A stretch of 64,000 bases of DNA. Origin: Sarcomyxa edulis. Taxonomy: Eukaryota; Basidiomycota; Agaricomycetes; Agaricales; Mycenaceae. Of the stretch, positions 34,338-46,047 are shown piece by piece; position 1 is the first letter of the stretch, and each line of letters opens with the position of its first letter. The translations under genes were made by a program, and so were the position numbers. The notes below the pieces were generated by a model. It worked only from the letters and a program-made list of their open reading frames with translations, did no database searches and was not told where the DNA came from. The stretch covers positions 1,116,001 through 1,180,000 of the forward strand of contig QUOL01000011.1 of assembly GCA_009761415.1 (NCBI GenBank), given 5' to 3'.

Positions 34338-35526
34338 GAACAAGAGCACTCAGGATCTATATATAAGGATGATTATGTCTCTGTTCGATGAACCTAGATA
34401 TCTCCCCGAGGGTATCAAAAGTAAGTCACCCCTATAATCAGTCTCCCTTCGATGTCCTATTTAGAGAGCTCAAGACCTCTCGGATCGTCTGGCGCACTCA
34501 GTTGGACTCGACCGTGTCTGTATTACTCCTGCGACCGTCTGACGCGCGCTGTTCCAGAGTTCCACATCATGATCAGTGGGCACTCGAGATCCTCACTCAT
34601 CCGACCGTTCATTCTTACGATATTCAGTTCCCTGATGTCACCACATATTTGCAATTCAGCCCTCGAAAGATGAATACGCGGGCTTTTTGTTGAATCTATA
34701 GCTAAGTCATTCTCCTCAGATATCATCTGTGCGCCTGCAACTTATTATTTCTGCGAGCGTCGATATCACTCCAGTCAAAGTTTCGGTCTCCAAGATACGT
34801 AGACCTGAATAGATCACTGCGTCGTGAGAATCTTTTCCTTCTGCTCAATCCTGAGTGTCTTTTTGATTATCTCTTAGTCATTCCCACTTAGCGGTTGATC
34901 TTCCTTCTTTCTGTCTATGATTGCAAGTAGCTTCTCCCGTCTCTTTCGTCCGGTCGGCAATGTCCATGATCCGCTCTTCATTTTTCTTGTCCTTACGAAC
35001 GATGGAGTCATACCGAACAGCAATCTTAGCCTGTATCTGACTAAAGCCGATGGTGTGCGAGCAGCGATTATACGCATCGACTTGTCCCGTCCCATCCCCT
35101 ACGTGTTCTTCGTATACTCATTTACAGGCGTCCTTTCATCTTTGACATCGGCTCCGAATCAAATGACCCCATACACTTGTACAGTCTATTTTAATCTCTG
35201 CATACGCACTATCGAGAAGGAGTCTCTGACATGAGAAATCTACAGCTGATATAGACTGAAGAATGATGGTCTGCCATCACCCAGGCATGATCCCAACAAA
35301 GTTCCGACAGTGAAACTTTGTTACCGGCGCTCAAGATCGACCGAGTCCGGAAGTTATAACTCCAAAAACTTGGCAACCTTAACGATAATTCATAAATACT
35401 GATTCATCCCGCTCTGTTCTTCATTATGCACTGCTAGTCTCACTGTTACCTGTCCCTCAAGTCTATTGAACAGGATTAGTCTCGATTTCAATTTCAAGCT
35501 CACTTATATAGTATCGCGCACCGGCC
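34338..35526. other. Intergenic region upstream of the first peroxidase
   Basis: Intron-like signals continue to about 34730, without a conserved frame. From 35260 to 35526 is the presumed promoter and leader of the peroxidase gene. I see nothing else. Confidence 0.4.
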
Positions 35527-36448
35527 ATGCTGCGAATTCGGGGCATCATCATCGTATACGCATTGATAGCGCTGGCTGCTGTCATTCGAACTCTCGACAT
35601 CCTGTGAGACATCCTTTACTTCATTATGCTCCATATTGCAGTGCTCTCCGGTCGTATACTCATCTAGTTATTTTTGCAGATTCGTTACTCCTGCGATCGC
35701 CAACGAGGTGTCAGCGTTCACTCCAGATCGTCATCCCTATATACCCCCGTCTGCCGATGACGTCCGATCACCTTGTCCTGCTTTGAATACACTGGCAAAC
35801 CACGGATACATGTACGTATCCTGATCTCTATATCTATCTCACAATGTTTTGACCCATATACCTCTCAGTCCACGTGATGGCCGGAAAATATCCACGAGTG
35901 ACTTTCTCGATGGCCTAACCACAGGCTTCGGCCTATCTTACCCTCTCTCTACTGTCCTAACATATGGAACCTATCTACTCCTACGGCAAGCCCCTCCCCT
36001 TTCTCTCCAAGACATCGACCGCCATGGATGTGTGGAGCACGACTTCTCCATCGCACACGACGATATTCTGTGTCGTAGATATGAATGGGCACCTACGGTG
36101 GTCAACGAACAGCTCTTTGACGGGCTCATGCACGTATCTACAGACGGTCGTGTGTTCACCCTTGCTGAAGCCGCTCTTCTTCGTGTCCTCAGAGAGTCTG
36201 GGCCCGAATCTCTGAATATCACATTGGATGGATTGCATGCAGAGATTGCGAGAGGGGAGCTATCGATGGTTCTTGGGATCTTCGGTGGAGAGGATGAGGT
36301 CGTTCCTCTGAAGATGCTGAGAGAGTGGTGGATCGAGGAGCGATTCCCAACTGGGTGGAAGCCTCAGAGAACGCAGACGCTTTGGAAGACCATCAAAACG
36401 TCGAAGGCAATACAAAAAAGGGTCAATGCCTTGAAGAAAAGCGATTGA
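35527..36448 (+). CDS. Heme-thiolate peroxidase / unspecific peroxygenase-like, membrane-anchored or secreted
   Basis: A 262-aa member of the chloroperoxidase/peroxygenase family, which uses hydrogen peroxide to halogenate or oxygenate organic substrates. Exons: 35527-35603, 35680-35811, 35869-36448; phases agree. The N-terminus MLRIRGIIIVYALIALAAVI is a signal peptide or anchor. The heme-ligand motif is SPCPALNTLANHGY with proximal Cys58, and the EHD metal-binding motif is VEHDFSIAHDD at 126-128. The segment DGLHAEIARGELSMVLG may supply the distal His/Glu acid-base. At 262 aa it is like the short peroxygenases. The C-terminal WWIEERFPTGWKPQRTQTL is shared with the second peroxidase at 54457. 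An uncleaved N-terminal segment would make this an intracellular membrane enzyme; that cannot be settled here. Confidence 0.88.
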
Positions 36449-36680
36449 AGTTTGGGTTGAATGTATTGGTTGTATCTATCGAGGTTTATTTACTGACTAT
36501 ATAAGAAGGATATCTGGTTTCGATTCAGCAGTTATTAAGCTACACCTGCGACGCATCAATCAGGGCAATAGATTCTTCCTTGTTGGGTCACAATCCTGTG
36601 GCGTCAATGCAACGCTCAAGAAACATGAAGTACAAGATGTCCAGTGGTAGTATACAAAGGGATGACGGGATACAAGGGAT

Positions 36681-38690
36681 TCATACAAGCATCTCATAGC
36701 TCTTGATAGCGCCTTCGACGGGCTCCGCTGATCCATCAAGATAGAATGGTATATCCTTCCCGAAAGACCAACCAATGAAACCTTCACCAGCTGGAATGCG
36801 GATCAACACTAGATTTCGGACATTTTGGTCACCGCGGGCGACGGCTTCTTCCCAATTCTTGTTATCCAAATGGATCCCCAGATCGGGAGGACGAACGTTG
36901 ACTTGTACTGGCACATGGTCGAAATCGAGTGTGATGACGGCCGGCCGAAGAGCGTCCCTTTGAATCACGTTGTTGATGTCGTCAAGCGCGAGTCCGAAGA
37001 TGTGGCAAACGACTCCGTCGATGAATAAGTAGTCCGGTTTAGAGAGTCTACGCTTGGGTTCATCTAGTGCAACCCAGAAAAACGAGTGGGCGCGTGAGTA
37101 CATATGGGCTGAGCACGACTATTGCGAGAAAGAGAAACGCACTTATACGGTCCAAAAGAGTTGTGGTTGCTTGACACATAGGTTTATGTTGTGGCCATGC
37201 TTGCCGTTGACACGATGTTGAACAATAGAACGTCCGAAGGCAATTTCCGCATTTTTTGTAAGGTGAGAGAGCCATTTTGAGCGAGGGGCACTGAAAAGAT
37301 GAAAGGTAAAAACAATCATCAGAAGAAGAAAAGCGAAAAGATCTACACTAGGATAATTGCATATATTCCCGCCTAGATCACGATGGTAGTGAAGCTCTTT
37401 TTGACGGCTAAGGGCAAGTTCCCTGAGCGCAGGCCAGCCGGACCAGAGCGGTTTGATGGGCTGTAATGCAGAGTCGGCATCTATAATCCGGATACATTTG
37501 TTGATGAGGACGACGACGCTCCTGTATATAAGGTATTTTGGGAGTGTACGCGAGATAATCGATCCATAGGCAGCGAAGTGTTCGTCGGAGACACCAGAAC
37601 GAAGCCAATTAGAGCGCAGTAGAGAGACAAGAGCACCAGCTTCTAGGGCCTGAATGATATTTGATACTCCGTCGTTGGACCGAAGATAATTGTGAAGATA
37701 GAAACAACAATTGGAGGTGATTGAAACACGATCAGAATTGCGGAAATGATTCTCCGGAGAGGAGACTCTGCGAAACAGGTCGCAGACGTAGACTATTGAA
37801 TTTTGCTGTAAGATAGCGTTTCGTAGAGGAATGTGGGTCGATAAAACGTGGAGTATCATGATATCGACTGCGATATGGCCTTCATCTAGAGATGGCTGAG
37901 ATATTTGATGCCGGAAGTGATCCAGGGCAGTCCGGGCAACGGAAGATTCTCCACCCCCGTGGTTAATGACGACGCAGTCGTGGATCATGGGGCCAGACAT
38001 ATCTTTGGTATACGAGTAGAAAGCATAGGCTGCATTCGCTACGTTCGTCGTGACTTCGGGATCTATAGCCTCCGAGGACCACATTTCTATCAGCATCGAC
38101 ATAAAACGGGGAGAGTTTTTCATGACGTGAGAGAGCCGATCAGAACCGGAGAACTTGGCGAGTAGTTCGAATGACAAAGCCGCGGAAGACGTGCCCAACC
38201 GGTGAGGAAACCGAACGTTTTGTTGGTGAAAGAACTCGAGCCACTTGAAGACAATCTTCCACAGAGAGATGAGCTTTTCCTCTACAGAGGTCCATCTTGA
38301 AAGGTCTTTCGCGGTGGTGCTTAGCCCATCCAGAGCTATGGTGGCGTAGTTATAAACGTGAAGGTTCGTCCAGATAGACACCTCGTCGGATGGAAAGGGT
38401 TTCAGCTTGAGATAATGAGAGAACATTTGAATAGATTTGGAAATTAGGTGTTCTTGCTCGCAGTTTTTAACCAACTTTGCCAATTGTTTAAGGCTGCTCA
38501 AGTCCTTGCGATCCTTTCGAGCAGAATCGCAGAGTTTCTGCCGGGGAAAGGTGAGTGCACGAATGATAGATTCTCGACAAAATTCACCTGTATACGTTGA
38601 TCCAAGGAGACCATAGCAGTCAAGATGCAAGAGTTCGAGTGAGAGACACTGAGAGGTAGCCTGAGGTGGGGAATTGAGAGTGGGTGGCAA
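36681..38690 (-). CDS. MYND-type zinc-finger protein
   Basis: Predicted 624-aa protein. Exons in gene order: 38690-37347, 37290-37143, 37063-36681. A long helical region without known domain (residues 1 to ~440) precedes a C-terminal MYND finger built across intron 1: CNYPSCP, then KKCGNCLRTFYCSTSCQRQAWPQHKPMC. MYND fingers bind proline-rich partners; this architecture is a large, uncharacterised Agaricomycete family. The donor of intron 1 (GTAGAT) is poor, but the joined cysteine pattern is exact. The second intron could instead end 37 bases earlier at a CAG and give PHMYSRAHSFFW; I chose the GTGCGT...CTAG form. The start codon lies only 122 bases from the LTR element at 38812, so its promoter may be disturbed. 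Confidence 0.8.
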
Positions 38691-38806
38691 GAGTCACGGT
38701 CAAACGCGGCGGCGGTGTGACGCATGACGCGTGACGTTGACGTGATTGGGCCTAGGGCCCGGCAAAACGCGGGCGGCCTTCGGCTGCCAAATTCAATCCT
38801 GGCCGC

Positions 38807-38811
38807 TGTTG
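38807..38811. repeat. Target-site duplication TGTTG, left
   Basis: TGTTG directly precedes the left LTR and is repeated at 47793-47797 after the right LTR. A 5-bp duplication is usual for LTR retroelement integration. Confidence 0.85.
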
Positions 38812-39047
38812 TGTAACGGGCAAGGCACCGAGGCTGGAAGAGGAAGGAAGAGTCTGGCGTGACAGACTAGCGACGAAGTCAGAGAGAACTTAGGTAGGAT
38901 CCTCGATACTAAGAGATGCCAATTACTGGCGTTGATTAGACAAAGAGAAAAGAAAGTGTACAGGTGGCGATCAGATAAGGTGTGACTAGCGTGACTATCG
39001 GAGTAACGAGCTGGGTGTAATGGACCGGCATTAGCCTGACCATTACA
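38812..39047 (-). repeat. Left LTR (3' LTR of the minus-strand element)
   Basis: This 236-bp copy is identical to 47557-47792. It ends 5'-TGTAACGG...CCATTACA-3', with short inverted ends typical of LTRs. Confidence 0.92.
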
Positions 39048-39062
39048 GTATCCCCCTTTTTA
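39048..39062 (-). other. Candidate polypurine tract
   Basis: The minus strand reads TAAAAAGGGGGATAC directly before the LTR start TGTAATGG. Such a tract primes plus-strand synthesis in LTR retroelements and fixes the orientation of this element. Confidence 0.75.
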
Positions 39063-39289
39063 GGTCATGTACCATCAAGGTGTAGGTGAAAAGGAGAATA
39101 GAGTAAAGGGAAGGAAAGAAGAAAGAAAAAAAATGACCAATAGCTGGTAGAGGTTCGAGTAAGGGTAGAGCTGAGAGGAACATCAAGTTCAGAGTAGGTA
39201 AGGGAAATGGGAAAAGCAAGAGAGGTAGAGGGAGAGAGGTGATAGAGTACAGAAGAGAGAGAGAGAGATGGAACATCGAGTTCAGACAT

Positions 39290-39312
39290 CAGCAAAACTC
39301 CAAATTCCTGAG
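39290..39312 (+). repeat. Left terminal inverted repeat of the Plavaka element
   Basis: It starts CAGCAAAACTCCAAATTCCT and matches the reverse complement of 46025-46047 at 22 of 23 bases. Confidence 0.88.
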
Positions 39313-39520
39313 TGTCTGAATTCACGTACCTCAGACCAATTCAGACCATTCTCAGGTCTCAGGTCGGGTTCTGAATCAATTAGATTATTTTTTGAGTCAG
39401 AGCCACAATTTGAAATCAGGGTGCTTTCAGAGACCAGTCCTGCATTAAGGTCGTTTTCGGTCACTCATCCAGGTAGATCTACTACGAGATTCAGACTTGT
39501 TCTTCGGAGGTTCAGGTAAA
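39313..39520. repeat. Left subterminal repeat region of the Plavaka element
   Basis: Dense short motifs of the forms CTCAG, TCAGA and CTGA occur in both orientations: near 39318, 39330, 39340, 39353, 39360, 39395, 39416 and 39428. Such arrays are where CACTA-like transposases bind. The same motif family fills 45880-46024 at the other end. Confidence 0.75.
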
Positions 39521-39682
39521 GTAGACAAACGAAATCGATTTTATATCTCGGCGAAAATTGCACATAATCATGATAATACTACTATTCCGTCTACTAGTAC
39601 CGTACCCATAACTAAGCTCGGACACTAGGCCAAAATCAGGAACGAAGTAGTGTCCAGATTTGAGAAGCAGAAGAACGCACCG

Positions 39683-42010
39683 TCAAAAAATCATGGAACG
39701 CTCATCCTCGAATTGAGAAGCATTCGACGAAGCCCGAGATGACGAACGCTGCTTGCCGGTCTGAGGAGAAAGGTGCTCCTCTGCAATCACCTGAGCAGCA
39801 TCAAGAATGGTGTCCCACTCCACTTCGCTGAGTCGGCCAATCGAGACCATGTAGGAGCTTGTCTTCTCACCCCATCTGACCTCGTTGAATTGATTAGTCC
39901 GTCCTATTGTCTCCAGTTCACCGGAACGCCAAAGTTCATATCCACGCTCCACCTGCATAACAACTGATTGAGTCAAAGAACCCCACATATCGATAACACT
40001 CACCGCTACAATAGACAGTGCCAGAGCCGAACAGGGTACCGAATTTACACGAAGATCGTCGGGGCATCGTGCAGCTGGCAGAAGGTACGCGATGGCGAGG
40101 GTTGTGAGAATGGGCCGGGAGCAGAATTTCCCAGTACATATCTGATGTTACAAATGAAGTAGAGTCGGAGGTATTAGATAGAATGCAACTCACCGGCACA
40201 TCGTCTTCCCCGTACTCAACGGAATCCCAACAAAAAGGCAATCCTGGGCCAAGTGTCCACTCTACGAATTCGGCACGCGATTGAGCGGTTTCGAACCGGC
40301 GAGATTCATCCTCGTCGAGAACTTCCCATAAGGCCTCGATAGCTGTAAGAGCCGCGGTCCCGAACCCACTTTTGAATTCGTACATCCGCTGGCAGAGCTG
40401 TTTGGTAGTGAGCATGGTAGGAACAGGAAAGATGGAATACGCACCAAGAAGTAGACGGCGTCATGGGGCTCTATTTTCCACGGACTATGAGTCAAGACAT
40501 ACTCCCAGATTATCTGCATCTCTTTGATGAGTTCCGGGTTGCTGGTATCCCATATGTTGTTGACGGTCGCGAGGTAGTGGAACCATGCAGGGGTGATTAG
40601 TTTCTTGAAATTATCGCGGGTGCCGTCTGGTAGATCGCTTTGCGTAAACACCTTCTTGCGGGCTCGAGGGTGACGATTGCCGGAACGTGAGATAACTGGA
40701 AGGGAAACGGTGGCTAGGGAAGCTTCTATTTTGATCTTGGGGCGATGGGGGACAACACGAGCGATAGACTGGGTCAAGCAATGAAGTGAGCAAGTTGCAC
40801 AAGCTGGGAGAAAATGACACGCACCTGATATCGACTTGCAACATCTTTCAACTTGTAAGTTGGTTGAGCAGCAGCTTCTTGACTCTCGTCCTCATCCTCG
40901 TATCCACCCATCCGCACTGAGTCGTCGTCACTTCCAAGTCCAGCAGAGCTCAAAAGAAGAGGAGATGGCGGTTTGCGAGAGCTGCCCCTGGTGCTCCAGA
41001 AATTTTGGACGTCGGTTGCTTCCAGCCCGCCTGTCCTTGCATCCTTCCTGAGGCCAGAGGGACGTGCAAATCTGCGCTTCTTCTCTCTGAAAAAAAAACT
41101 CAGTACCTTGAAATGAGAAAGGTTAATGACGCACGGAAGTGGTTCTTCAATGACTGGCAGCTTTCGCTTGCTGGTGACAGTGCTGACCGAGGTCTGGGAG
41201 TCGATCATGATCGGAGTGCCGGATTTAGCGGGAACAGCTCGCATCGAGTTTACCTCTGCTCTTGTAAACCCCTTCGTCGAGTTCTTGTTTTTCTTCTTGC
41301 CTCTGCTATCGACACGCGGAATGTCACTGACCTCTCCAGTACTCATCTCATCATTCTCATCAGATGATACATCACTGTTCTGGACTGGCTTAAAGGACTC
41401 CCCCGAATCTAGAAAACACCGAAGTATAGTGAGTCGACTCCAAGACAATATCAAGAGAAAAATTCACACCTTCACTCTCAAACAGATCCTCTCCATCTCG
41501 GGCTCTCTTGGTAATCTCACCCCTTGCAGATTTTCCGACCGTTGGAATTTGAACTACAGGACGAGCCACCTTTTTTGTCGCAGCTAGCCTTGGATTTTCC
41601 GCGTCGAAGGACTCTTCTTCTTGCTGTCGAGCAGCAGCATCCTCAAGCATACCTATTCGTTTCGTCTTTTCCTCACGAACTGCTCTGTCCAAAACGGCAT
41701 GCTCTATCCTGTCCTTCTCTTTCTGAGCTTTATCAGCCAGAACTTGTACGTGAGTCCTTCTGGCTTTTTTCGCTGCAGGTATGGGAAGTTTTTCGGTTTC
41801 TGAGTCGAAATCAACTGCACCAGGATGAAGATTCCGGCCACTGCGTTTGCTTCTCCTGGCACCGATTCCGACTGGTTCATTGTCGACACGTTTTTGTGGA
41901 TCTGGAGGCGCATCAGAAGCTGGCGCTGTGGCCATCTGTTTCGACAAAGCCTGAGGAGACAGAGTGGCCCTGTCAGAGGGAATCGACTTCTTGTGACGCG
42001 GCGCTACCAT
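39683..42010 (-). CDS. Plavaka-associated accessory protein
   Basis: Predicted 686-aa protein of unknown biochemical function carried by the transposon. Exons in gene order: 42010-41470, 41408-40825, 40768-40445, 40397-40194, 40141-40004, 39952-39683; all phases agree. The N-terminal half is charged and low in complexity, with nuclear-localisation-like basic clusters (ARRSKRSGRN, PAAKKARRTH) and a coiled-coil-like stretch. The C-terminal half is a conserved-looking globular domain (FKKLITPAWFHYLATVNNIWDT, HSPWKIEPHDAVYFL, RMYEFKSGFGTAALTAIEAL). I have met similar proteins beside Plavaka transposases in Agaricomycetes; a role in transposition or DNA binding is inference. The frame is fully intact, unlike the transposase. 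An intron over 41083-41102 was rejected because it would be only 20 nt. Confidence 0.8.
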
Positions 42011-42245
42011 TTCGAAGTAGAAGACAAGAAAAGAGAAGCAATCTGCGTGAGATAGGAAGGCAGGAAATTTGGTGAAGCTTTTTCGTTTAAAGTTTCTCTG
42101 TCGTTATCCCTGACTTGTCCATGGATACCAAAGCATAGTGTGTGCCTTGCTACTTTGCAGGACCATTCGGGGAAGTTCGACTTGAGCTTCCAACGCATTC
42201 CCTGTCAAGTCCCCAGCTATCTGCTGGCTTGAATTATCTTTCGAC
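42011..42245. promoter_or_regulatory. Shared divergent promoter of the two Plavaka genes
   Basis: The 235 bases between the two start codons must hold both promoters. No TATA box is obvious. Confidence 0.5.
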
Positions 42246-45200
42246 ATGTCTGGCTCCGCTCCTCCTCCCCTTGAACGTCGACCCTACCGGTTACCACAAT
42301 TCTCGTGCAATATCGCACCATGCAAGAACCGGATTTTTCGAAATCGTTCGGGATATACGCAACATATGAATGCAACACACCCAGTCCAAGATAAACCCCT
42401 ACCATCTGCTCCTCATGAGTTTGACGACATCTTCGCAGATATCTTAGGACCAAGGGATGTTCCAAATGAAGCCAACAATGGTGAACCTGTGTCTTCAGTC
42501 TCGTCTCACCCAATTCTCGATGGTAAGCCGATTTCATGTCTTATATGTTTCGTATGTTAACAGGTTTTAACAGGGACTCCATGCAATTCTGACGGGGTAG
42601 ATCTTCCTGCTGGCACTGCACCACCACCCCGTAATATGGATCCACACAATTGGGCGCCATATGCAAATCGTGCTGAATTTGAGACCGCCGACTTTCTTTT
42701 CCGACGCAATCAAATGCCAGGATCTCAGATTGATGACCTTATGCATATTTGGGCGGCTCAGTGGTGTTTCTCCCCCTTTCTCGGGTCACAAGGACTTATA
42801 CGACACTATCGATTCGACGCTCGTGGGTGATGCTCCTTGGGAGTCATTCTCCGTCTCCTATTCGGGAGAGCGTCCTGACGGCGAGGTTTCTCCGTGGATG
42901 GATGCGGAATACGATGTTTGGTTTCGGAACCCTCGCACAGTTCTACATAATCAGCTTTCAAACCCTGATTTCAAGGGAGAGATTGACTACTCCCCAGTTC
43001 GAGTTTTCGATGTAAATGGGAAACGTCAATGGCAGAATGTCATGTCTGGAAATTGGGCCTGGAAACAAGCGGTAGCTAATTTTTCCAGTTTGTTTATCAA
43101 TATCTCTGAACTTCTCGAGCTAGGACATCATTGCGAAGGATCCACTAACACACGGCTCAATGCTAGTCCCTTATATACTGGGCAGCGACAAAACTACCGT
43201 ATCTGTGGGCACCGGGCACATAGAGTATTACCCTCTATATGGATCACTAGGTAATGTCCACAATAATGTCCGACGTGCCCATCGAAACGCTTTGGTGGTT
43301 ATAGGTTTCTTAGCCATACCGAAGAGTAAGTATACTCGATTTGTTGCCATTCATATCTCTCACTCTTCCACTACCAGCCGATCGGAAATACGAAGGCGAT
43401 AAAGCATTCCGCAAATTCCGCCGCCAGCTCTTCCATTCGTCACTTGCCGCTATCCTAGAGCCACTTCGGGCAGGAATGACCACTCCAGAAGTCGTGTTAT
43501 GCCCGGATGGCCACTTTCGCCGTGCCATTTACGAACTAGGGCCGTATATTGCCGACTACCCCGAGCAGGTCTTGCTGTCATGTGTAGTCTCAGGATGGTG
43601 TCCACGGTACGTTGCATTGATCTTGACTTTATTCTTACGCGTATAACTGGGTCATTATAGTTGTACAGCACGACAGAATAACCTTGATGGTCAAGGAGAC
43701 CCTCGATCACACTCACATACTGAAGCTCTTCAAGCCGAATTCAATCTCAAAACCCTGTGGGACGATTGGGGAATTGTAGGAGATCTCCAGGTATCATAGC
43801 CCCGATTTTCAATTGATATTATCTCTACTAAGCTTGCATTGCAGCCTTTCACTGCATCGTTTCCAAGAGCCAACATCCACGAACTCATTACTTCCGATCT
43901 CCTCCACCAACTCATCAAAGGAACTTTCAAGGACCATCTCGTTACATGGGTAGGTAAATACCTTGTCCTTACCCACGGAGAAGCTGGTGCGGCAGCGATC
44001 ATGGCTGATATCGACCGCCGGTGAGTGATCCAGTGTTTCTGATAATGTATAGTATATATAGACTTATATTGCGACCAGGATTGCTGCTGTTCCGTCCTTT
44101 CCAGGACTGCGCCGCTTCCCAGAAGGGCGAGGCTTCCAACAATGGACCGGGGACGATTCCAAGGCCCTTATGAAAGTAGATAGTATTTCATAAACATGTC
44201 TTGATCCTTTCTAACATACTTCAACAGGTGTACCTCCCGGCAATTGTAGGATATGTTCCCCCTGACATGGTTCGAGCAATTGCGGCGTTCCTCGATTTTT
44301 GTTATATCGCACGGCGCGATGTTCACACAAAAGCCACATTGGACCAGATGGATGATGCCTTAGCCCGGTTCCACCAATACCGCATGATCTTCAAAGACAC
44401 GGGGGTCTGTTCCGATATCACCTCTCTTCCCCGTCAACATTCTCTTGTCCATCACCGTCGTGTCATCGAACTCTTTGGCGCACCGAACGGTCTCTGCTCC
44501 TCCATCACAGAGTCAAAACACATCAAGGCGGTCAAAGAGCCTTGGCGACGATCCAATCATTTTGAGGCGCTCGGGCAGATGTTGCTCACCAACCAACGCC
44601 TCGACAAACTTGCTGCAGCGCGTGTCGACTTTGAGGCCCGGGGGATGATCTCCGGGCCCCTACAATCTATGCGAGATCGGGAGGGGGTCGGAGTTGTTGA
44701 ACCTGACCTGACAGCCCTCGACGTCGACGAGAATAATGAGAATGATGACCACACCAACGACAACTACAACAACAACAGCAGCAACAACAACAACAACAAC
44801 GGCAACAATGAAGACGATGACGACAACGGAGCTGTGGAAGGAAGAGCCATGGCAGAGGTTACACTTGCGAGATGCCCTGGTAAGTGTCAAATTGTGAATT
44901 GCCACGTTCAATTGCTAATCTACAATGTGATGGTAGCGCGAAGATATCCCTTGGAATTATCAGCTCTTTCACGGACTCTACACATCCCCCATCTTCCTCA
45001 ACTCATTCGACAATTTCTATATGACCAGCTCCTTCCAAATTCTATCGAGTCCGGCGCCGAAGTGGACTTATACAAATGCCCAACATTTTCCGGGAATGTA
45101 CGCATCTTCCATTCAGCTATAGCAACATTCTACGCACCCAGCGATCCATCCGGCATAGGAGGCATGCACAGGGAACGTATTCGTGCAACTCCGGTATGGC

Positions 45201-45598
45201 GGGGTGGCTCTCCCCGCAACGACTGTGTCTTTCTTGCCAATGACACAGCGTTAGAGGGTATGCAAGGCCTGCATGTTGTACGTGTCCTCCTTTTCTTTTC
45301 CTTCACACGGCTGGGTACCACCTTTCCTTGCGCTCTTGTTCAGTGGTTCACGGTGGTTGGGGAAGAGCCATGTGACCAGACCGGGATGTGGATGGTTGAG
45401 CCGGAGTATGATGAGGACGGAGACCGTGTCATATCGGTCATTCATCTGGATTGTGTCGTTCGTCAAGCACATCTGATTCCAGTGTACGGCGAGGATCCAG
45501 TGCCACACCATATCAGCTATACAAATTCTCTGAGCACGTACAATGCCTATTATGTTAGCAAATTTGCAGACCATCATGCTAATGAAATTGCTTTCTGA
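42246..45598 (+). pseudogene. Plavaka-family transposase with one frameshift
   Basis: A transposase of the Plavaka (CACTA-related) family. Exons: 42246-42522, 42574-43071, 43124-43325, 43378-43606, 43661-43790, 43845-44020, 44079-44175, 44228-44879, 44937-45598. It starts with a C2H2-like finger (CNIAPCKNRIFRNRSGYTQH) and then has the family's marks ESFSVSYSGERP, WMDAEYDVWFRNPR, MSGNWAWKQA, ILGSDKTTVSVGTG, NNVRRAHRNALVVIGFLAIP, SDLLHQLIKGTFKDHLV, PRQHSLVHHRRVIELFGAPN and SSITESKHIKAVKEPWRRS. Exon 2 shifts frame near 42755-42775 (between HIWAAQW and SPPFSGHKDLYDT), where the family usually has a few more residues. This is a small indel, not an intron, since no donor is present. Downstream phases are otherwise perfect, and an Asn-rich run from AAC repeats lies near 44755-44805. 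Confidence 0.82.
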
Positions 45599-46024
45599 AT
45601 CCTACTCCTTTGATTGAACTGGAGCCTTTTTTTCGATGCTACTTCAAGTCGCGTTTCTTGGCCGCCAAAATCACATGATCAATTTGTAACGCGTCGTCGA
45701 GCATGTTGCGCGTCACACTCTGCTACACATTTTGGATAAAGTCTGCATACCTAGGTATGATATACAGGGTCAATATAATATGTCTGTATGGTCCAACTTC
45801 ATTCATTTAGCATACAATGATTCCAATATGTCAATCGACAAAACTGTCACACATGTGACACCCTCGATTTGCTACCGAGTCTCAGGAAACAATCAGGCCT
45901 CAGACATTCAGAGTGGTTTCAGGGCTACAGGTACTTGTCTAAATCTAAGAGAATATACTCAGAGCTCAGAGGATTTTTTCAGAGCTCAGGTACAATACTC
46001 AGACCGCTCAGAGGTCTCAGGAAT
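45599..46024. repeat. Right subterminal region of the Plavaka element
   Basis: From about 45880 the sequence is full of CTCAG, TCAGA and TCAGG motifs (for example near 45881, 45900, 45907, 45915, 45957, 45965, 45980, 45996, 46005 and 46016), mirroring the left end. The first 280 bases are the transposase 3' flank. Confidence 0.72.
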
Positions 46025-46047
46025 CTCAGGAATTTGTAGTTTTGCTG
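46025..46047 (-). repeat. Right terminal inverted repeat of the Plavaka element
   Basis: It ends TAGTTTTGCTG; the reverse complement starts CAGCAAAACTACAAATTCCT, one mismatch from the left repeat. Confidence 0.88.

Larger units (their letters stand above)
39290..46047. mobile_element. Plavaka-type DNA transposon, ~6.76 kb
   Basis: The element is bounded by inverted repeats CAGCAAAACT(C/A)CAAATT.. of 23 bp with one mismatch (39290-39312 and 46025-46047). The flanks could extend the inverted repeat by CAT/ATG, so the duplication is unclear (AT or GA, 2 bp). The ends carry clusters of TCAG(A/G) and CTCAG motifs. Inside are two divergent genes: an accessory protein (minus) and a Plavaka-family transposase (plus). 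It sits within the LTR element, so it arrived after, or travelled inside, that element. Confidence 0.88.

Noticed and set aside
41083..41102. 20-nt intron in the Plavaka accessory gene (GTACTGAG...TTTCAG)
   Set aside because: It is far below the minimum intron length, and the frame is open without splicing.
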